Shown piece by piece: positions 59,066 to 64,000 of a stretch of 64,000 nt of DNA (within the stretch, counting starts at the first letter, position 1; every line of letters begins with the position of its first letter). The notes under the pieces were generated by a model. The model was given only the letters and a program-made list of their open reading frames with translations, did not search any database and was not told the DNA's origin. Origin of the DNA: Serilophus lunatus (taxonomy: Eukaryota; Chordata; Aves; Passeriformes; Eurylaimidae); the NCBI GenBank assembly GCA_013399895.1, contig VXBA01001340.1, positions 124,001-188,000 on the forward strand. Reading direction: 5' to 3'. The position numbers were made by a program, and so were the translations under genes.

Positions 59066-61437
59066 GGAATAATACAAACAGGAAATTAAGTGGTTTACAT
59101 ATTCATGCTGCTATTGGGATTTTTATGGTTGTTTCTTTGATTTTTTGTAACATTATCATTGAGACAAAATAGGAACGACATTGAAAAAAATTCAACCAAT
59201 ACCTGATACCTAGCCTAGGAAATAGTAAATTGTTATGAATTGTTGCTCAGACATCAGAGTGATTAAGAGGCTACTTCTGGATGGATTTCTACAGCTATAT
59301 GTACAATTTTAACCAAGACCAAATAAAAAGTCATCAATAAATAGTTTTTGATGTAACTTATTCTACGGAAGCACTGTAAAATAACGTGAAGTGCTGTTAG
59401 GATAATTTGAAATGACATCAGATGGTATAAAAAACCTGTTCACGGTGTTTATGTGCATGGGGAGACTAAATGCATGTTTGTGCAAAAATTATTCCCAGCA
59501 AGCCACTTTCAGCTCAAACAAATGCGGAACTAAGTATACTCAAGCTAGGTATTCACATCCATATATAGGTTTTCTAGCCCCAACATTACATAGTTAATAA
59601 TAAAGAAGGCCAGCACTAAACCTGAAAATGCTGTTAAAGGTTTGTTATTAGTGAAAACTGCTGTTCTACAAAAATTAAGTTCTCATAACGAAAATTAACA
59701 ACTAAGGCTGCCAAAATCCCAGGCTGTTGCCAGAGGCAAGGTAATTGCCCTAGCTGGGATCTCTACAAAATTAAAACATCCATACTTAAGGGCCTTTGAA
59801 AAGCATTCAAGCTCCCATTACAGTCACTAGTCAAGGCAATGGACTTAAAGCATCTACCTCAGGGAAAGCTGAATCACTCTCTAGGAGTGTGTAGCCTGTC
59901 CTGACTTGAAGCTCAATGCAGTTTGGCTTAACATCGGTGTTTTACATCATTTGAAGTGCCCAAGGGATGGCAGATACCAGATGGGGCTGATGGAAGACTC
60001 ATGTGTCTATGGACTAACAGCTGAAGGCCACAAGGAGTGCCCAAAGTTAGGCACAGGGGATGCCTATTCAGGAAATTCCTAGATCTTCATACATAAGAGC
60101 TAATGATAAATGTTTCAAATTCAGGTACCAGTCTCAAACTACAATTAACTCTTAAATATATGAATTTGACCCCTCATCTTCTCAGCTTAGAACATGGTAA
60201 AGAAAAGGGAAGGAAGGGGTGGTTGCCTGGTGCTCAAAAACAGACAATATTCTCTCTTCAGAAGCTTACACCTTTTCTTCTGGCCAGCATCCAGAGATGT
60301 GCCCCAGCTGCTAAGTAGAAGAATAATGACAAATTGGATTTAAATCCCATGGAATTGCAATCTACTTCACATATAAACAATAGAAAATGGAGCCCTAACC
60401 ACCATATATTTAAATAACAAAGGGTTAGACAGTACATGTAGAAAAGTATTTTTCAACTCGAAGAATTGAAGAAGGGAACAGAAAACACTTTGGCAGCATA
60501 TTTTCCGTGCATTGTTCATAAGCATGCCTAGGAGCTTTACACTTTGTAATCCAGTTGAAAAATGCTGATAAATCTTAATTAAAAATAGCCTAGGGTATAA
60601 TGATTATAGAGCTCAGTGTAGTTCAAGGTTTACTTCTGAGAGATTATTTCAGCGCCACTCAAAGTTTGTGTAGTTTCACTGTAGAAAAACACCTTCATAA
60701 CCCATAGCTGCAAAACTGAATTCAAGCCAGAAAATATATCCATACCACAGACATACATTGTAATCTTGTATACAGTTCTTAGATTATTACCATGCTAAAT
60801 TTTATTATTAGTCTCATCTGTGGTTTCATTTAGACAGTCAATTTGTGGCTATATCTTGTCTTTCAATTGTAATGAGAGAGAGGACTTCGAATAACATTCC
60901 AACAAGTTTTATTTATCTTGCACATAATTTTTACTTTTGTTTCTTCTAATTTTTACCATCTTTTTGGTAAGATGAAACAGAAATTAGCCTGTTTTTTGTA
61001 GTTCAAGCAATACAGGCAATGACTAGCACTGCTCACATCCCTCCAGGAATGGCCACTGAATCTCTCCTTTGGCTTTTTCCAAGGCACCTGGACAACAACT
61101 GAACGTGTATTTCAAAAGTGACACATCTGAAGAAGAAAAGAAAGGTCAGGTTGCAACTCAGGAAGGCAGCTGCTTCTGTGGTTATCACCTGTCTCCTCTT
61201 TGAAGTCCTCAGGTACCCAGGGAATATCTTGTCCAAGAGCCCTTCAAACAAGCAGGGCTGTGGTACTGCAGTGCCCCACACATCTCTCACCATATACACT
61301 GCAGGAAATTTAAGTCAATCACAGTGATGCTACTGTCTCCCTAGAACTCTCCTGTGGGTTCCCTCTGAGAAAAGGATGAATTTGACAAAACAAAGCTATA
61401 CAAGCCATAAAAGTAAATGAATCATTTTTTCCTTCAG
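59066..61437. other. AT-rich sequence, no gene recognised
   Basis: Unique AT-rich sequence. Minus-strand frame 61033-61299 and plus-strand frame 60103-60318 are short and unsupported. Confidence 0.5.
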
Positions 61438-61800
61438 CATTCGGATATCAAGTACCTTGAGAAATGGAAAGTAAATGCAAAAAATAGCAATCCACTCATG
61501 TCTACAGATTTCAAGCATGCAAAGCAGAGAGACACTTTCACTTTTAAAAAATTAGCAAAACAAGAAGTTCTGTATGGCAACAAGTTCTACACCACATTAC
61601 GTAGAACAGACAAATCTCATTTGTTTGAGATTTTACTGCTGAGTACCTTCCATGCATCTCCCCTTGCAAATAGTAAAATACCTGCTCCATATTTATATCC
61701 TCCCAAGGCAGAACATGAGCAGAGACAACAGCTAGATCCACACTATCATACTCTACACATTGATTTGGCAAAAATTGCCCTCTCGTCACAGTTAAAAAAG
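61438..61800 (+). CDS. Candidate internal coding exon, protein unidentified
   Basis: This is the best-supported possible exon. The acceptor ATCATTTTTTCCTTCAG ends at 61437. The block is open for exactly 121 codons (363 nt, phase 0/0) and ends at AAAAAG|GTAAGC, a near-consensus donor at 61801. The peptide is hydrophilic and lysine-rich: it opens HSDIKYLEKWKVNAKNSN, has a central TFKKLAKQEVLYGNKFYTTL, a proline-rich PAPYLYPPKAEHEQ, and closes HIDLAKIALSSQLKK. No signal peptide, membrane segment or domain is recognisable. The open frame extends only slightly beyond both splice sites. An open frame of this length is expected less than about once per window by chance (my rough estimate), and rarely with both sites in place. 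The gene is unknown; it could belong to a fast-evolving protein or still be a decoy. Confidence 0.42.
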
Positions 61801-63486
61801 GTAAGCAATGCATGCTTCCTCAGTGGCACTTGTAATTCTTGCTGAGGGTAGGATGGTGGTCAAACCCAGGGTGACCACTGACATCGCAGGCCCTCATTTC
61901 CAACTCATCCAAATGTCTCATCTTTAACCTCCAGTTAGTATGCTCTGTACTTTACCCTCAGACACTCTTTTTTCCATTTCCTGCTCTTCAAATGCAAGGA
62001 ATCATTCTACATCCTCTTAACAACAGCTAAGTTCTCTCCTGCTGCTCAGGATAGAGGTGAGGGGGGACCAAAAGACATGCAGTGTTCCTGGTCGATGTCT
62101 CCTGGTCATAAACAGAAGTGGTTCCAGAGAGGTCTCATTCATACAGTGCTGCATGGCTTGGAAAATACTGCATGATGATGAAACTTCAATTGTTTTATGA
62201 ACACTAATGGGTTCAGGAGCAACGGTGGAAATGTCCATTCTGATGAAACTGAAATTTCAAGGATTCTTTCTCAAGATTTCAATTAATGAAGTAGAACAAC
62301 AAAAAATGTTTTGAGTTCTGTATTTTTTTTCATTCTGGAAAGCCATGCTTCTTTCAAAGACATATAATTTAGAATGTTTTTTCTTTTTACATGGAACAAT
62401 TAGAGGAGTCAAAAGCCGAATACAATGTTTTGATTTCCTTAAAACACAGCTTCAATGAAGCTAAAATAATATGTTTTGAAAAATCAGTTTTATGGACAAA
62501 TTAATGTTTGTTTTCATTCTTATACAAAAGAGGAAAATTCAGCATTGGCATTTCACTGAAAACAGGCATGCCAAGTTTCAGCCAGCTGTAATACTGTAAG
62601 TAACTGTGAAAACAGATTCCAGAGGTTCTTAATCAGATTTGAACTACTGTTAAAAATTACACTCACATTCCAAACAAACCCTCCTCAGAATACAGCAAAA
62701 AGATACATGACTTGACAGAAGTTTCAAAAAAAAAAAAAAAACACTTCAGGGAGAGAACAGCTTCTCGGCAATGTTCCTATGGGAGTCTAACCTGAGGAAA
62801 ACAACTCACTTTTCATACAATTGCTCTGAGAAACAGCAGAGTTGGTTTTGCTAGAATTTTCATATAATACTCTTTCCCTCAAAGATCTTTTGAGACCTAT
62901 ATGAATGAGCCATAGATGATTTCTACCCAAAAGTTTAATATTCAGGAAAGTTTCAAGCAACTTAAGACATGATAATGAAATATAATTTTATTCTAACAGA
63001 AAGGGTTGAAAAATAGGTATTCCCATTTATGATGCCTAAAATTAACTACATTTTTACTACATGTCAAGCTAATTCCTACAAATATGATGTAAACCTTTCC
63101 AAAGATGCATGCATACCTTACTGCACCCTAAACACTCTATTCAAGGATCTGTTCTAAGATTTTGATTTTGCAAGGCCCAAGTCCATTATATTACAGCATA
63201 AGTGGCAATCATCCAGCAAAAGCCAGTTTATGTTTTTCTATTTTAATCAATTCAGCAGTCACTACCTCCTTCTTCAATGTTGAAATTGCTTGAGTGATTT
63301 TTGTTCGAAGAAGATTAAATCATTTTTGGATAGAGCCATGAAGTTGTCTGTGAAGTACCTGTTTCATCAGCTACTAGCATGTTCAAAGATTATCTGATGA
63401 ACTGTGGTGGTTGAATGACCAGAAATCACACATACTGTGGTTTATTATCAGATAGAAAAGAAAGTACGCATATAAAATTTTCAATT
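61801..63486. other. AT-rich sequence, no gene recognised
   Basis: Unique AT-rich sequence with an A run at about 62727-62743. Nothing else is recognised. Confidence 0.5.
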
Positions 63487-63510
63487 TTTTTGAGTGAAAA
63501 CACTCAAAAA
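63487..63510. repeat. Perfect 10-bp hairpin
   Basis: TTTTTGAGTG (63487-63496), loop AAAA, CACTCAAAAA (63501-63510). It lies about 30 bases from the 3' end of the adjacent minus-strand CR1. Confidence 0.8.
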
Positions 63511-63540
63511 TCATATTAATCATACTAATATAATCAAAAT

Positions 63541-64000
63541 CATAGGATCATTAAGGTTGGAAAAGACTTCCAAGATCACAAGAGTCCAATCTTTGGCCAA
63601 ACACCACCATGCCAACTAAACCATAGCACTACATGCCACATTCAGTCATTTCTCAAACAATTCCAGGGATGATGCTTTCCTGGGCAGCATATTCCAATGC
63701 TTGACAACCTTTCCAATGAAAACATTCTTCTTGATATCCAACTTGAATGTCCCCTGGCACAGCTTGAGGCCATTTCCTCTTGTCTTGTCACTAGTTACAT
63801 GGGGGAAGAGACTGACCCCCACCTGGCTAAACTTCCTTTCAGGCAGCTGTAGAGCATGGTAAGGTCTCCCCTAAGCCTCATTTTCTCCAGACTAAATAAC
63901 TCCAGCTCCTTCAGCTGCTCCACATATGACTTAACCTCTATTTTATCAGCTCGTTGTGCCTCTCTAGCACCTCAATGTCTTGTAGCAAAGTGCCCAGAAC
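63541..64000 (-). mobile_element. CR1 LINE 3' part, running off the window
   Basis: It begins with the reverse complement of a CR1 tail (CATAGGATCATTAAGGTTGGAAAAGACTTCCAAGATCA). It continues through GAGTCCAATCTTTGGCC, CCATAGCACTACATGCCACATTCAGTC, TTCTTCTTGATATCCAACTTGAATGTCCCCTGGCACAGCTTGAGGCC and GGTAAGGTCTCCCCTAAGCCTCATTTTCTCCAG. The element is still readable at position 64000, so its 5' end lies outside. It is well preserved compared with the other copies. Confidence 0.95.

Overview
The window looks like passerine (songbird) nuclear DNA: AT-rich, gene-poor and typical of an intergenic region or a very long intron. The main evidence is the repeat content. There are at least eight CR1 LINE copies of different ages with the characteristic GATTCTGTG-type 3' tail. 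A tRNA-Ile-derived SINE fused to a CR1 3' tail (4592-4733) matches the passerine family TguSINE1. A class II-type (ERVK-like) solo LTR carries a clean 6-bp target duplication. There are no operons, bacterial-type genes or long open frames; the longest Met-initiated frame is 173 codons. I recognise no known protein-coding gene and no functional RNA gene.

Layout. 1-4591 is AT-rich single-copy sequence with small local duplications and a perfect hairpin. 4592-4733 is the SINE. 8938-9889 holds three weak, phase-compatible candidate exons on the minus strand. 10383-10765 is a minus-strand CR1 next to a GC-rich block flanked by 8-bp direct repeats. 12590-12624 is a strong G-quadruplex motif. 14680-15985 is a composite repeat island: an LTR-like GC-rich promoter segment, a CR1 with recognisable reverse transcriptase and FADD motif, then a much older minus-strand CR1 tail. 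21712-22265 is a CR1 inserted into another CR1 of opposite orientation. 26425-26615 is an old CR1. 29665-29861 is an unusual CpG-dense patch heading a 64-codon open frame with a strong splice acceptor. 34724-34771 is a CA/TA microsatellite. 36.9-44.9 kb holds candidate exons on both strands, a 17-bp minisatellite, a G-quadruplex motif and a hairpin. 47965-49180 is a very old, decayed, long CR1. 50768-51480 is a younger CR1. 54333-54660 is the solo LTR with its duplications. 58807-59065 is another CR1 tail. 63541 to the window end is a CR1 that runs off the edge.

Coding content is the weak point. The best candidate is a 363-nt phase 0/0 open block at 61438-61800 (+), bounded exactly by a good acceptor and a good donor. 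Several minus-strand blocks (37145-37428, 42261-42557, 53826-53884, 58053-58282, 9785-9889) also sit between plausible splice sites. None matches a family I can name, they lie on both strands, and decoy exons are common in AT-rich sequence, so all are listed at low confidence. Nothing here convincingly forms a new biological system; the most solid and informative observations concern retroelement history.
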